Position numbers and translations under genes: made by a program. 64,000 bases of DNA from Lentisphaerae bacterium RIFOXYA12_64_32 (GTDB taxonomy: Bacteria; Verrucomicrobiota; Lentisphaeria; Oligosphaerales; YB12-FULL-65-16): assembly GCA_001803235.1 (NCBI GenBank), contig MHBL01000480.1, positions 19,401 through 83,400 on the forward strand, given 5' to 3'. Positions 51,060 through 60,970 of the stretch are shown here, piece by piece. Every line of letters starts with the position of its first letter. Within the stretch, counting starts at the first letter, position 1. The notes under the pieces are model-generated. The model was not told where the DNA came from, searched no databases, and saw only the letters and a program-made list of their open reading frames with translations.

Positions 51060-52337
51060 ATGGTCCTCATGTCACGTCGAAGCTTTGTCCAAACCGTTGG
51101 CGCGGCGGCAACCGCGGAAATACTGAAGCCCGTCTCAAGCCTGGCCGCAACCGCGAAACGCCCGCCGCACATCCTGCTGCGTTCCTCGTGGCAAGTGGTG
51201 AACATCGGCGACATCGCACACACGCCCGGAGTCCTGGCCCTGCTCGAAAAACACATCCCGGACGCGGAAGTCGTCCTCTGGGCCTCCGGAGACCTCTCCC
51301 CGGACGTCGCGGCCATGGAACACCGGCGATTCCCGAACCTGCGCATCGTCAAGGGCCGCATCAACGACAACGGCAAGGCATCCGGCAGCGAATTGCAGGA
51401 AGCTGTCGACTGGGCCGATTTCCTTCTGCACGGGTCGGGCCCGTCATTCGTTGCCGCCAAGGATGTGGCTGCCTTCACGCAACACACACGCAAGCCGTTC
51501 GGCATTTACGGCATCACCTACGACGGCGCCGACGCGCCGATTCGCGAACTGATGAGCAGCGCGCGTTTCGTCTTCTTCCGCGACTCGGTGTCCCTGGCCA
51601 AGGCCAACACGGACGGCGTCGCGTCGCCCATCATGGAGTTCGGGCCGGACGGCGCCTTCGCCGCGGACCTGCGCAACGACGCCGCAGCCACCGAATTCCT
51701 GAACGCCAGCGGTCTCGAACCGGGCCGGTTCCTGTGTTGCATCCCGCGCCTGCGCTTCACACCCTACTGGACCATCCGCGACGTTCCGCTCGACCCCAAG
51801 AGGCAGGCCCGCAACGAGGCCATGAAAGAGCACGACAACGCGCCCTTGCGCGACGCCATTACCGCCGTGGTGCGCCAGACGGGCTTGAAGGTGCTGGTCT
51901 GCCCCGAGGACATGACGCAGATGGCCGTCGGCCGCGAGATGATCATCGACAAACTGCCGGACGACGTGCGCAAAAGCGTCGTCTGGCGTGAAACGTTCTG
52001 GCTCACCGACGAGGCGCTCAGCACCTATGTGCGCTCTGCGGGACTCTTCGGCTTGGAGATGCACTCGCCCATCATGTGCATCGGCAACGGTATTCCGGCC
52101 ATCGTCTGCCGTTTCAAGGAGCAGACCAGCAAAGGCTTCATGTGGCGCGACATCGGCCTCGACGACTGGCTGTTCGACATGGACAATCCGGAGCAGGTCG
52201 CGCGCCTGACAGCCACGGTGCTGGAGCTCGTCCAAGCACCCGAAGATGCCCGAATTCGAGTCGCCAAAGCGCAAGAGGTCGTGCATAACCGGCAACGCGA
52301 GACCATGGCCGTCTTGAGAGACTGCCTCGGCGCCTGA
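51060..52337 (+). CDS. Tat-exported polysaccharide pyruvyl transferase-like protein, 425 aa
   Basis: The N terminus MSRRSFVQTVGAAATAEIL carries a twin-arginine motif (SRRSFVQ), so the folded protein is probably exported. The rest fits the polysaccharide pyruvyl transferase family: RSSWQVVNIGDIAHTPG near the start of the mature part, HGSGPSFVAAKD, FRDSVSLAKA, FGPDGAFAA and a late FGLEMHSPIMCIGNGIPAI region. Enzymes of this family attach pyruvate ketals to sugars, normally in the cytoplasm, so an exported member is unusual. It may bind or modify a glycan outside. An ATG 9 bases downstream is an alternative start. Confidence 0.8.
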   Translation: MVLMSRRSFVQTVGAAATAEILKPVSSLAATAKRPPHILLRSSWQVVNIGDIAHTPGVLALLEKHIPDAEVVLWASGDLSPDVAAMEHRRFPNLRIVKGRINDNGKASGSELQEAVDWADFLLHGSGPSFVAAKDVAAFTQHTRKPFGIYGITYDGADAPIRELMSSARFVFFRDSVSLAKANTDGVASPIMEFGPDGAFAADLRNDAAATEFLNASGLEPGRFLCCIPRLRFTPYWTIRDVPLDPKRQARNEAMKEHDNAPLRDAITAVVRQTGLKVLVCPEDMTQMAVGREMIIDKLPDDVRKSVVWRETFWLTDEALSTYVRSAGLFGLEMHSPIMCIGNGIPAIVCRFKEQTSKGFMWRDIGLDDWLFDMDNPEQVARLTATVLELVQAPEDARIRVAKAQEVVHNRQRETMAVLRDCLGA

Positions 52338-52371
52338 TCCGCAACACAGCAACCAGGGAGGGCGGCATCTC

Positions 52372-55053
52372 ATGCTGACGTTTCGCTGTTTGACCTGCCT
52401 CGGACTCCTGAGCGGCGGCCTCCTCGCCGCGCTCGATCTCCACGTCGCACCGGACGGTGCGGATGCGAACCTTGGCACGCCGGACTCCCCCTTCGCCACC
52501 CTCGAACGGGCGCGCGACGAAGTCCGCAAGCGCAAGGCCGCGGCGCCGCTGACCGAACCGGTCAACGTCTACGTCCGCAACGGTATCTACCAACTGCCGC
52601 GCACGTTGCAGCTCGGCCCGGGCGACTCGGGCACGACTGACGCACCGATCACCTACCGGTCGGACGGCGAAGGGAAGACCGTTTTCACGGGCGGGCGCAC
52701 CATCACCGGCTGGCAGCCGTACAAAGGCGAAATCCTCGTGGCTGACGTGGCATCCCAGGGGCTGAAGGACATCCGATTCAAACAACTCTACTTCGACGGC
52801 CAGCGTCAGATCCCTGCGCGCTATCCGAATCTCGACCCAGCCGACCCGATCACCAGCGGCTGGACATACGTCGACACGGAGCCCGTGCCCAAGGACGCCA
52901 TCGAGTCCGCCAGCGCCAAACGCGTGCTGCGGTTCAAGGCGTCCGACACGCGGGTCTGGGCGCACGCCAGCGACGGCGAGGTTTTCATCTACCCGCAGCA
53001 CGAGTGGTGGAACAACATCGTTCCCATCCTCGGCGTCGACGCAGAACGTCGCCTCATCACGCTCGCCAAGGATTGCTCCTACGAAATAACGCCCGGCGAC
53101 CGCTATTTCGTGCAGGGCCTGATCGACGAGTTGGACGCTCCGGGGGAGTGGGATCTGGACGCAAACGCAGGCATGATCTATTTCTGGCCGCCGTCGCCGC
53201 TCGCGGGCAAGCTTGTCCAAGTGCCGGTGCTCGGGACGCTGGTGGAAGTCGGCGCGGGCGCGGCGCACATCACGTTCCAGGGCTTCACCCTCGAGTGCGC
53301 CACGACTTCCGCCATCACCATGACGAACACCGAGAACTGCCGGGTTGCCGATTGCGAAGTCCGCAACACAACCGGCTACAACGGCGCCGGCATCTCCGTC
53401 AGCGCCGGGAAGAACAACAGCGTGATAGGTTGCGACATCCATGATGTCGGCAGCAATGGCATCAGCCTCACGGGCGGCGAGCAGAAGACCCTGACCCCGG
53501 CAGGCAACTATGCGGAAAATAACCACATCACCCGGGTCGGACTCGACTACCGGCAGGGCTCAGGGGTGACGATCAGCGGCGTCGGGAACCGGGTCTCGCG
53601 CAACACGATTCACCACGTCCCGCGCTTCGGCGTCATGTTCGGCGGCTGCAACAACATCATCGAACTGAACCACATCCACCACGTCAGCCTGGACACCATG
53701 GACACCGGCGCCATCTACGGCGGGTCCCTGGACTGGCTCTCCGCCCACGGGACCGTCATCCGGCACAACTTCATTCACGACGTGATCGGCCGCAGCGGCA
53801 AAGACGGCAAGTGGCTCTCGCCCTACTTCGCCTGGGGCATCTACCTGGACTGGACCGCCATGGGCTGCACCGTCTCCGGGAACATCGTCACCCGCTGCCC
53901 GCGCAGCGGCATTCACCTGCACGACGGGCGCGACAACGTGGTCGAAAACAACGTCTTTGTCGAGTGCGGCACCGGCGACCATGACCCCGGCAGCCAGATC
54001 GAAGGCAACGGCTGGGACACCGAGCACTTCTTCTGGAAGCGCGGCCTGGAGTTCGGCTGGGTGAAGCACTACGAAAGCGTGCTGAACGAACCGGCCTGGA
54101 AACAAGTACCGAGCTTCCGCGATCCGCGTACCCTGGCACTGCCCGACGGCCGGACCATGTTCAACAACACGATCCGCCGCAATATCCTCGTGTACCGTAC
54201 CCCGCGCGCTCTGGCAGTGCGATTCGGCAACGTCCCCGAAGGCCACAACACCTGCGACGGCAATCTCATCTGGCACTTCGGCCAACCGATCCGAACCGGC
54301 TCCTTCAAAGTGAAAGACACGAGTGGCCCCAATCTGGTGCCAAACCCGGGGTTCGAGGACGTCGCTGCCGGCGATGCACCTGCCGACTGGAACTGCCGCC
54401 TGACGTCGCCCGAGTGCAGCGGCACATGCGTCACCGACACCCGCCGCTCCGGGACGCGCTCCCTGCGCCTCCACGCCGTGGCCTCACCCGCCATTGCCGA
54501 CAAGCCGGATTGGGAGCGCCAGATCGCCGCCAGCAGCACCTACATCACGCAGGTGATCCCCGGCCAAGCCTACCGCTTCGCGGTCTGGCTGAAGGCCGAT
54601 ACGGAGAAGACCTCGGCCCTGATTGAAGCGCTTTCGTTCAAGAGCAAGGCTTACGATGTCCGTTTCTCGCGCACGGCCGTCGTTGGTGTTGACTGGCAAG
54701 AGGTCGATGTCGCGTTCCGGTTCCCGCAGCCAGGCGATGCCAACTACCACGACGGCATGACGGAAACATTCTACGTTCGCATCACCCTGCGGCAGGACGC
54801 GGGCACGCTCTGGATCGACGATGCGGAACTGCGAGCAGCAACGGTCGTCGATGAATGGCAGGCCTGGCAGGAAGACGGCTGGGACAAGAACTCGGTGATT
54901 GCCGATCCGCTTTTCGTCGCCCCGGACAAGGACGATTTCCGGCTCAAACCCGACTCGCCGGCGTTCAAACTCGGGTTCCAACCTGTCCCGGTCGAAAAGA
55001 TCGGTTGTTACGCGGATCCGCTTCGCGCGTCGTGGCCACTGACCGTGGAGTAA
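52372..55053 (+). CDS. Secreted right-handed beta-helix glycan-active protein with CBM, paralogue 1, 893 aa
   Basis: A short signal peptide (MLTFRCLTCLGLLSGGLLAAL) precedes DLHVAPDGADANLGTPDSPF, the DUF1565-like start of many secreted beta-helix glycosidases. Residues about 230-600 are repeated beta-helix rungs with N/G-rich turns (NCRVADCEVRNTTGYNGAGI, NRVSRNTIHHVPRFGVMF). Residues about 653-820, starting NLVPNPGFEDVAAGD, look like a CBM4/CenC-type domain. The family resembles GH141-type proteins, in which fucosidase and xylanase activities are known. Two homologues follow in tandem. Confidence 0.78.
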   Translation: MLTFRCLTCLGLLSGGLLAALDLHVAPDGADANLGTPDSPFATLERARDEVRKRKAAAPLTEPVNVYVRNGIYQLPRTLQLGPGDSGTTDAPITYRSDGEGKTVFTGGRTITGWQPYKGEILVADVASQGLKDIRFKQLYFDGQRQIPARYPNLDPADPITSGWTYVDTEPVPKDAIESASAKRVLRFKASDTRVWAHASDGEVFIYPQHEWWNNIVPILGVDAERRLITLAKDCSYEITPGDRYFVQGLIDELDAPGEWDLDANAGMIYFWPPSPLAGKLVQVPVLGTLVEVGAGAAHITFQGFTLECATTSAITMTNTENCRVADCEVRNTTGYNGAGISVSAGKNNSVIGCDIHDVGSNGISLTGGEQKTLTPAGNYAENNHITRVGLDYRQGSGVTISGVGNRVSRNTIHHVPRFGVMFGGCNNIIELNHIHHVSLDTMDTGAIYGGSLDWLSAHGTVIRHNFIHDVIGRSGKDGKWLSPYFAWGIYLDWTAMGCTVSGNIVTRCPRSGIHLHDGRDNVVENNVFVECGTGDHDPGSQIEGNGWDTEHFFWKRGLEFGWVKHYESVLNEPAWKQVPSFRDPRTLALPDGRTMFNNTIRRNILVYRTPRALAVRFGNVPEGHNTCDGNLIWHFGQPIRTGSFKVKDTSGPNLVPNPGFEDVAAGDAPADWNCRLTSPECSGTCVTDTRRSGTRSLRLHAVASPAIADKPDWERQIAASSTYITQVIPGQAYRFAVWLKADTEKTSALIEALSFKSKAYDVRFSRTAVVGVDWQEVDVAFRFPQPGDANYHDGMTETFYVRITLRQDAGTLWIDDAELRAATVVDEWQAWQEDGWDKNSVIADPLFVAPDKDDFRLKPDSPAFKLGFQPVPVEKIGCYADPLRASWPLTVE

Positions 55054-55137
55054 GACGGCCTCGGAATACCGCAACGTCGTTGTTCGTTACCATCTCCGAC
55101 TGTGAAAAACAGAAGTCTGTGCGAAAGGGGACGACAC

Positions 55138-58020
55138 ATGCACTGCACGATAGGAACCGGCGTTCGCCTGACCGCCGTGATCGGCATGGCGGCAATGATG
55201 TTCAACGGTGGCTGCCGGATGGCAACGGGCGATGCGAAGTCCGCTGCGCCCGTCGCTCTGTCGACCGACTTCTACGTCGCAGTGAATGGTAACGACACCT
55301 GGTCCGGCACGGTGCCGGCGCCGAGCAGAGACAAGACCGACGGACCGTTTGCCACCCTCGAACGAGCGCGCGACGAGATCCGGAAACTCAAGGCCGCGGG
55401 GCCGCTGACCCGCCCGGTGAACGTCTACGTGCGGGCCGGCGTGCACAGCCTGGCGCGGACGCTGAAGCTCGGGGCCGAGGATTCAGGGACGGCCGAAGCG
55501 CCAATCGTCTATCGCGCCTACGGGAAAGAAAAGCCGGTCCTCATCGGCGGGCGCACCATCACCGGCTGGCAGCCGTACAAAGGCGAAATCCTGAAGGCTG
55601 ACGTCGGGGCGCAGGGGTTCAAGGACATCTGCTTCCGTGACCTGCTTTTCAACGGCAAGCGCCAGCCCATGGCGCGCTATCCGAATTTCGACCCGGCGAA
55701 CCCGTACGGCGGCGGCTGGGCATTCGTTGACGGGAAACCTGTCCCCATGTACCAGGACCGCCCGGACGACAACAAACGCACGCTCTTGTACAAGCAGACC
55801 GACGCCCGCAACTGGGCCCGGCCCGAGGACGGCGAAGTCTTCATCTTTGCGCGCTACAACTGGTGGAACAACATCGTCGGCATCAAGTCCATCGACCGTG
55901 AGAAGCGAACCTTCACGCTCCAGAAAGACTGTTCCTATCCGATCCGGCCGACGGACCGCTACTTCGTCCGGGGCCTGTTCGAGGAACTGGACGCGCCCGG
56001 CGAGTGGTCCCTGGACCGGCAGACCTGGACGCTGTACTTCTGGCCGCCGGAACCGATCCTGGGCGGAACGGTCTGCGCACCGACGATGCGAACCATGGTC
56101 GAGATGGGCCCCGGTTGCCAACACGTGACACTCCGCGGTTTCACACTCGAGTGCTGTGAAGGCACCGCAGTGGTGCTCAAGGACTGCAGCGACTGCCTGA
56201 TTGCTGGCAACACGATCCGCAACGTCGGCGACTACAACGGTCACGGCGTGACGGTCACCGGCGGGTTCCGTAACGGTGTCGCCGGCAATGACATGTACGA
56301 GATCGGCCACGACGCGATCAACATCACCGGCGGTGACCGCATCACACTCACGCCCGGCGAGAGTTACGCGGACAACAACTACATCCACCACGTCGGGGTC
56401 TACTACAAGTGGGGTTGCGGTGTCTACCTCACCGGCTGCGGACTCCGCGCCACCCACAACCTCATCCACGACTGCCCGCGCGCGGCCATCCAATTCCAGG
56501 GCAACAACCTGGTCATGGAATACAACCACATGCGTCACCTGTGCGTTGAATCGGAAGACGCCGCCGGCATCGGCACGGGTGGTCGTGACTGGATCTCGTC
56601 GCGCGGTTCGGCGGTGCGTTACAACCTGATCCACGACGTGCTCGGCTACGGGCGCGAGAAAGGCCGCTGGGTCTCGCCGTTCTTCGCCTGGGGCATCTAC
56701 CTGGACGACAACACCGGCGGCGTGGACGTCATCGGCAATATCGTCTACCGTTGCGGCCGCGCCGGCCTGCACCTGCACAACGCGCGCGACACGCTGGTCG
56801 AGAACAACGTCTTTGTGAACAACACACTCTACCAGATCGAACTGAGCGGCTGGACGGCCACGCACAAGTTCTGGACCTCGCACTTCCCGACCATGGTCAA
56901 GGGCTATGAGTCAGTCATCAACCAGCCCGCTTGGCAGAACATGCGCGGCATGAAACTGCACCCCAAGGACGCGCCGCTCCCGAACGGGCTCATCATGGCC
57001 GGCAACGTGTTCCAGCGCAATGTGTTCGTCAGTCCAGATCCCAAGACAAAGCTGTACCGGGTCAGCAATGTCGACTACGACCACAACAAGTGGGACCGCA
57101 ACGTGCTGTGGCAGAACGGCGCACCGCTCATGATCGAGGGGCTCGGCAAGCTGCCGCCGGAGGAGTTGTGGCCCGAATGGCGGGAACGCGGAGAAGACCC
57201 GGGTTCGCTCGCGGTCGACCCGCGGTTCGTAAACCCGAAGAAGGACGACTATCGCCTGCGCAAGGGCTCGCCGGCGTTCGCGCTCGGCTTCCAGCCCATC
57301 CCGGTCGACAAGATCGGCCCGTACAAGGACGAGTTGCGTGCCTCCTGGCCCATTGTCGAGGCGGAGGGCGTACGCGAGAAACCTGTGGAGAGCGAGGCGG
57401 CACTGCCGCCGGTTCCGCCGCCGCCACGCAACACAACCCCCTTCGTGGCCACGAAAGTCGCCATGCCGGTGACCGTGGACGGCGTGCTCGCGCCGAACGA
57501 GTGGCCGGTCGCCCGGATGACCCTCAAGGAAGACCCCAACCGCGCCCCGGTGGCCGGCCTGCCCTGCACCGCCGCGGCCTGTCACGACGGCACCACCCTT
57601 TTCGTTGCCGTCAGCGTGCCAGCGACGGCAGCCAAGCTCAAGCTCGGAACCGCCTGGGGGCAAGACGACGGTGCAGAGATCTGCTTCCAAGACCTTTCCA
57701 GCGGCAAACCCGGGCCGGTCCTTGTGCTCCACGGGTTTGCCGCCGGGTCGTGCGAGAGTGTCGCGGACGGTGGCGCACCTGCGGAGACCGCAAGAAAACT
57801 CGGCGACGCGGTCCGATTCGCAGCAAAGGTGGCTGAGGGGCAATGGACCGGCGAGTGGGCCATTCCGCTCGCGGCCGCGGGCATCGCCTGCAAGCCCGGA
57901 ACGAAACTGGCGTTCAACATCGGCGTGCGCCGAACAGAGACCGACGAGTGGGTAATCTGGGTCGGCGCCCTCGGCGCCACCTGGAAGCTGGATGAGGCGG
58001 GCTTCCTGGTGCTGGAGTGA
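55138..58020 (+). CDS. Secreted beta-helix glycan-active protein with CBM9-like domain, paralogue 2, 960 aa
   Basis: The N terminus is a signal peptide ending MMFNGGCRMA, a possible lipoprotein site though a weak lipobox. TDFYVAVNGNDTWSGTVPAP begins the beta-helix part, which is closely similar to paralogue 1, including GGRTITGWQPYKGEI with identical DNA over about 45 bases. Beta-helix rungs fill residues about 300-600. Residues about 778-960, starting PVTVDGVLAPNEWP, are a CBM9/DOMON-like domain in place of the CenC-type domain of paralogue 1. The ATG at 55138 is chosen for the AAAGGGG site. Confidence 0.78.
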   Translation: MHCTIGTGVRLTAVIGMAAMMFNGGCRMATGDAKSAAPVALSTDFYVAVNGNDTWSGTVPAPSRDKTDGPFATLERARDEIRKLKAAGPLTRPVNVYVRAGVHSLARTLKLGAEDSGTAEAPIVYRAYGKEKPVLIGGRTITGWQPYKGEILKADVGAQGFKDICFRDLLFNGKRQPMARYPNFDPANPYGGGWAFVDGKPVPMYQDRPDDNKRTLLYKQTDARNWARPEDGEVFIFARYNWWNNIVGIKSIDREKRTFTLQKDCSYPIRPTDRYFVRGLFEELDAPGEWSLDRQTWTLYFWPPEPILGGTVCAPTMRTMVEMGPGCQHVTLRGFTLECCEGTAVVLKDCSDCLIAGNTIRNVGDYNGHGVTVTGGFRNGVAGNDMYEIGHDAINITGGDRITLTPGESYADNNYIHHVGVYYKWGCGVYLTGCGLRATHNLIHDCPRAAIQFQGNNLVMEYNHMRHLCVESEDAAGIGTGGRDWISSRGSAVRYNLIHDVLGYGREKGRWVSPFFAWGIYLDDNTGGVDVIGNIVYRCGRAGLHLHNARDTLVENNVFVNNTLYQIELSGWTATHKFWTSHFPTMVKGYESVINQPAWQNMRGMKLHPKDAPLPNGLIMAGNVFQRNVFVSPDPKTKLYRVSNVDYDHNKWDRNVLWQNGAPLMIEGLGKLPPEELWPEWRERGEDPGSLAVDPRFVNPKKDDYRLRKGSPAFALGFQPIPVDKIGPYKDELRASWPIVEAEGVREKPVESEAALPPVPPPPRNTTPFVATKVAMPVTVDGVLAPNEWPVARMTLKEDPNRAPVAGLPCTAAACHDGTTLFVAVSVPATAAKLKLGTAWGQDDGAEICFQDLSSGKPGPVLVLHGFAAGSCESVADGGAPAETARKLGDAVRFAAKVAEGQWTGEWAIPLAAAGIACKPGTKLAFNIGVRRTETDEWVIWVGALGATWKLDEAGFLVLE

Positions 58021-58055
58021 CGTGAACCGTCGGAGTCCGCGGAAAGGAAGGGACA

Positions 58056-60839
58056 ATGCTGCGAATCGAATGGATGCGTCGCGCTGTCGCGGTTGGCTTG
58101 GCGCTGCTGGCGTTCTGCGACGGGGACCAGGCGCGACTGAACGGTGCGGAGACCGCAGAATTGGCTGCGCCATCCGTGAACGTCTACGTCGCTATCGATG
58201 GTAACGACGCCTGGTCGGGTACGCTGGCAATCCCCAATGAGGCCAAGACCGACGGGCCGTTCGCGACGCCGGAACGGGCAAGGGACGAGATCCGCAAGCT
58301 CAAGGTGGAAAAGGGACTCCCGCCAGGCGGCGTAACGGTCGAACTTCGCGAAGGCACGTATGAACTGGCCCAGCCCTTCGCGCTCACCGAGGCCGACTCC
58401 GGCACGGCGGAGGCACCGGTCACCTACCGCGGTCGCCAGGGCGAGACGGTTCGGCTCACCGGCGGCCGGGGCCTGACGAATTGGACACCGGTCACGGATC
58501 CGGCGATCGTCGCACGCCTCGACGAAGCCGCACGGCCGCACGTCCTGCTGGCGGACATGAAAGCCGCCGGGATCACCCAGTTCAGCGAGATGGTCAGCGC
58601 CAAGCCGTGGGCCGAGTCGCAGCCCGGCCTGGAGTTGTTCTTCAACGACGAGCCCATGACCTTGGCGCGGTGGCCGAACGAGGGATACTCGATCATCACG
58701 GGTTTTCCGCCGGACGCCAAGCCAGCCATTTTGTGGGGCAAACCCGCGCCGAACAGCAGCGTTGAGGGACGTTTCCTCTACGGGGGCGACCGACCACTGC
58801 GCTGGGCCGCGGAGAAGAACATCATGCTGCACGGTTTCTGGTTCTGGGACTGGGCCGACCAGCGCCTGAAAGTCGAATCCATAGACGTTGAGAAGCGCTC
58901 GATCGCCCTGGAATCCAAGCCGCAACATCACTTCGGCTTCCGCAAAGGGCAGTGGTACTACGCCTACAACCTCCTGCCGGAATTGGACCAACCAGGAGAG
59001 TGGTACCTGGACCGGGAACGGGGCATCCTCTACTTCTGGCCGCCATCGGATCTATCGAACGGCAGGGCCGTTGTTTCAGTGCTTCCCAGCCTGGTGACCA
59101 TGGACAACGTGTCGTACGTGACGCTGCGCGGCATCACCTTTGAAGCGACGCAGGGCACGGCGGTCACGATCACAGGTGGTTCGGACGTCCGCATTGCCGG
59201 TTGCGTGATTCGCAACACCGGAAGCTGGGGCATTCAGGTCAAGGGCGGCGACCGCCACCAAGTGATCGGCTGCGACCTCTACGCCACAGGCGACGGCGGC
59301 GTGATCCTCGATGGCGGCGACCGCAACACGCTCACTCCGGCCGGCCACGCAGTCGAAAACTGCCACATCCACCACTACTCCCGTTGGGACCCGATGTACA
59401 AACCGGGCGTCCAGTTGCGCGGCGTCGGCAGTCGCGTGTCACATTGCCTGATCCACGATGCCCCGCACATGGGGATCGCCGCACCGGGCAATGATCACGT
59501 CGTCGAGTACAACGAGTGCCACAGCCTCGTCTTCCTGGCGAACGACGCCGAGGCCATCCATGGCGGTTGGTACGACTGGACCACTCGCGGCACGATCATC
59601 CGATACAACTACATCCACGACTGCTTCGGCCACGACGGGCATGGCTGCAAAGCCATTCGGCTTGACGACCATGTCGGAGGGCTCACCCTCTTCGGCAATG
59701 TCATCGAACGCATCTGGTGCGAGCAGGGCCGCGGCGCCATCACCATCCACGGCGGACGCGACAACCTCATCGAGAACAACCTCTTCGTCGATTGCGACCG
59801 CGGGGTGCGCATCCACAAGTGCAATGCGCCGCCACCGGAGAAGAGCCTGGAGAAGGTCCCGTACCGCCAACCACCGTGGAGCGAACGCTACCCGAAGCTC
59901 GCCACGATCCTTGACGACGAACCGGGACTGCCCAAGAACAACGTGGTGGTGCACAACGTCAACCAAGGCGGCGAGTTCATGTCCACTGACACTGTGGCGG
60001 CACCTATCACGACGGTCAAGGACAACTTCACTGAAGGCGATCCCAAGATTGTCCGCGCCGCCAACGGGATTCCCACGCTGGCACCCGACTCGCCAGCCCT
60101 TGCGGTGGGCTTCCAACCTATTCCCGTGGAGAAAATTGGCCTGTACCCGAACGAGTTGCGCGCGTCCTGGCCGGTCACGCACACCGTGCGCCCGACGCCG
60201 CCTAGACCGGTCAAGCCCATTGTGGAACGCAAGGTGCGCAAGGGCGGCGTGCCGCAGATCGCTGCGTCGAGAGCCCAAAACCCCATTACCCTTGACGGAG
60301 TTATCGCGCCCGGCGAGTGGCCAGCCCCGGGTGTCCCGATGAAGGAAACGCCGGACCGGCAGCCCATCGCCGGCGCACCTGCGATGCTGTACGTCGCCTA
60401 CGACAACGAGAACCTGTACGTGGCCGTGACCGTGCCGATCAAGGACGCTGCCAAACTGGACAAGGGCGAGACGTGGGGCGTGTCCGACGCGGCGGAACTC
60501 TGCCTGCGCAACGCGAGCAAGACGCCGCCCGGCCCGATCGCCGTGCTGCGCGGATTCCTGACCGGTCGGCTGGATGCCGCGCCGGACGCCGGAATGCACC
60601 CCGAAGACATCCTGCGCCTCACAAAAACCGCGCGTTTCGCGGCCAGGACCGATGCAGCCAACTGGGTCGGCGAGTGGGTGGTGCCCTTTGCGGCGCTCGA
60701 GGCCAGTCCGCAATCCGGACTCAAACTCGGCTTCAACGTGGGTGTGCGTCGCACCGAGTCCGACGAATGGATCATCTGGGCCGGGGCACTGGGCGCGACC
60801 TGGCAGTTGAACGAAGCCGGGCTGCTCGTGCTGCAGTAG
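58056..60839 (+). CDS. Secreted beta-helix glycan-active protein with CBM9-like domain, paralogue 3, 927 aa
   Basis: A hydrophobic start (MRRAVAVGLALLAFCDGDQA) precedes VNVYVAIDGNDAWSGTLAIP, the same beta-helix opening as the two genes upstream. The helix rungs cover residues about 300-590, with HGGRDNLIENNLFVDCDRGV among the last. Residues about 745-927, starting PITLDGVIAPGEWP, are a CBM9-like domain close to that of paralogue 2. AAGGAAGGG precedes the ATG. It is more diverged from 1 and 2 than these are from each other, suggesting different linkage specificity. Confidence 0.78.
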   Translation: MLRIEWMRRAVAVGLALLAFCDGDQARLNGAETAELAAPSVNVYVAIDGNDAWSGTLAIPNEAKTDGPFATPERARDEIRKLKVEKGLPPGGVTVELREGTYELAQPFALTEADSGTAEAPVTYRGRQGETVRLTGGRGLTNWTPVTDPAIVARLDEAARPHVLLADMKAAGITQFSEMVSAKPWAESQPGLELFFNDEPMTLARWPNEGYSIITGFPPDAKPAILWGKPAPNSSVEGRFLYGGDRPLRWAAEKNIMLHGFWFWDWADQRLKVESIDVEKRSIALESKPQHHFGFRKGQWYYAYNLLPELDQPGEWYLDRERGILYFWPPSDLSNGRAVVSVLPSLVTMDNVSYVTLRGITFEATQGTAVTITGGSDVRIAGCVIRNTGSWGIQVKGGDRHQVIGCDLYATGDGGVILDGGDRNTLTPAGHAVENCHIHHYSRWDPMYKPGVQLRGVGSRVSHCLIHDAPHMGIAAPGNDHVVEYNECHSLVFLANDAEAIHGGWYDWTTRGTIIRYNYIHDCFGHDGHGCKAIRLDDHVGGLTLFGNVIERIWCEQGRGAITIHGGRDNLIENNLFVDCDRGVRIHKCNAPPPEKSLEKVPYRQPPWSERYPKLATILDDEPGLPKNNVVVHNVNQGGEFMSTDTVAAPITTVKDNFTEGDPKIVRAANGIPTLAPDSPALAVGFQPIPVEKIGLYPNELRASWPVTHTVRPTPPRPVKPIVERKVRKGGVPQIAASRAQNPITLDGVIAPGEWPAPGVPMKETPDRQPIAGAPAMLYVAYDNENLYVAVTVPIKDAAKLDKGETWGVSDAAELCLRNASKTPPGPIAVLRGFLTGRLDAAPDAGMHPEDILRLTKTARFAARTDAANWVGEWVVPFAALEASPQSGLKLGFNVGVRRTESDEWIIWAGALGATWQLNEAGLLVLQ

Positions 60840-60970
60840 CAGCACCTCGCCGTGGGGTTCCTTCATGTACTGCGTCTTGCCGCGCACGACGCAATGCACA
60901 CCCACCGCGTCCACCCTTCGCCCACGTGCCGGACTCCGTCGTCTCAGCAGTATTGGACGCTTTGCCGTCA

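Noticed and set aside
52138..53526. A 462-codon minus-strand frame across 52-53.5 kb
   Set aside because: It is antisense to the end of the pyruvyl-transferase-like gene and the start of beta-helix paralogue 1, both well supported.
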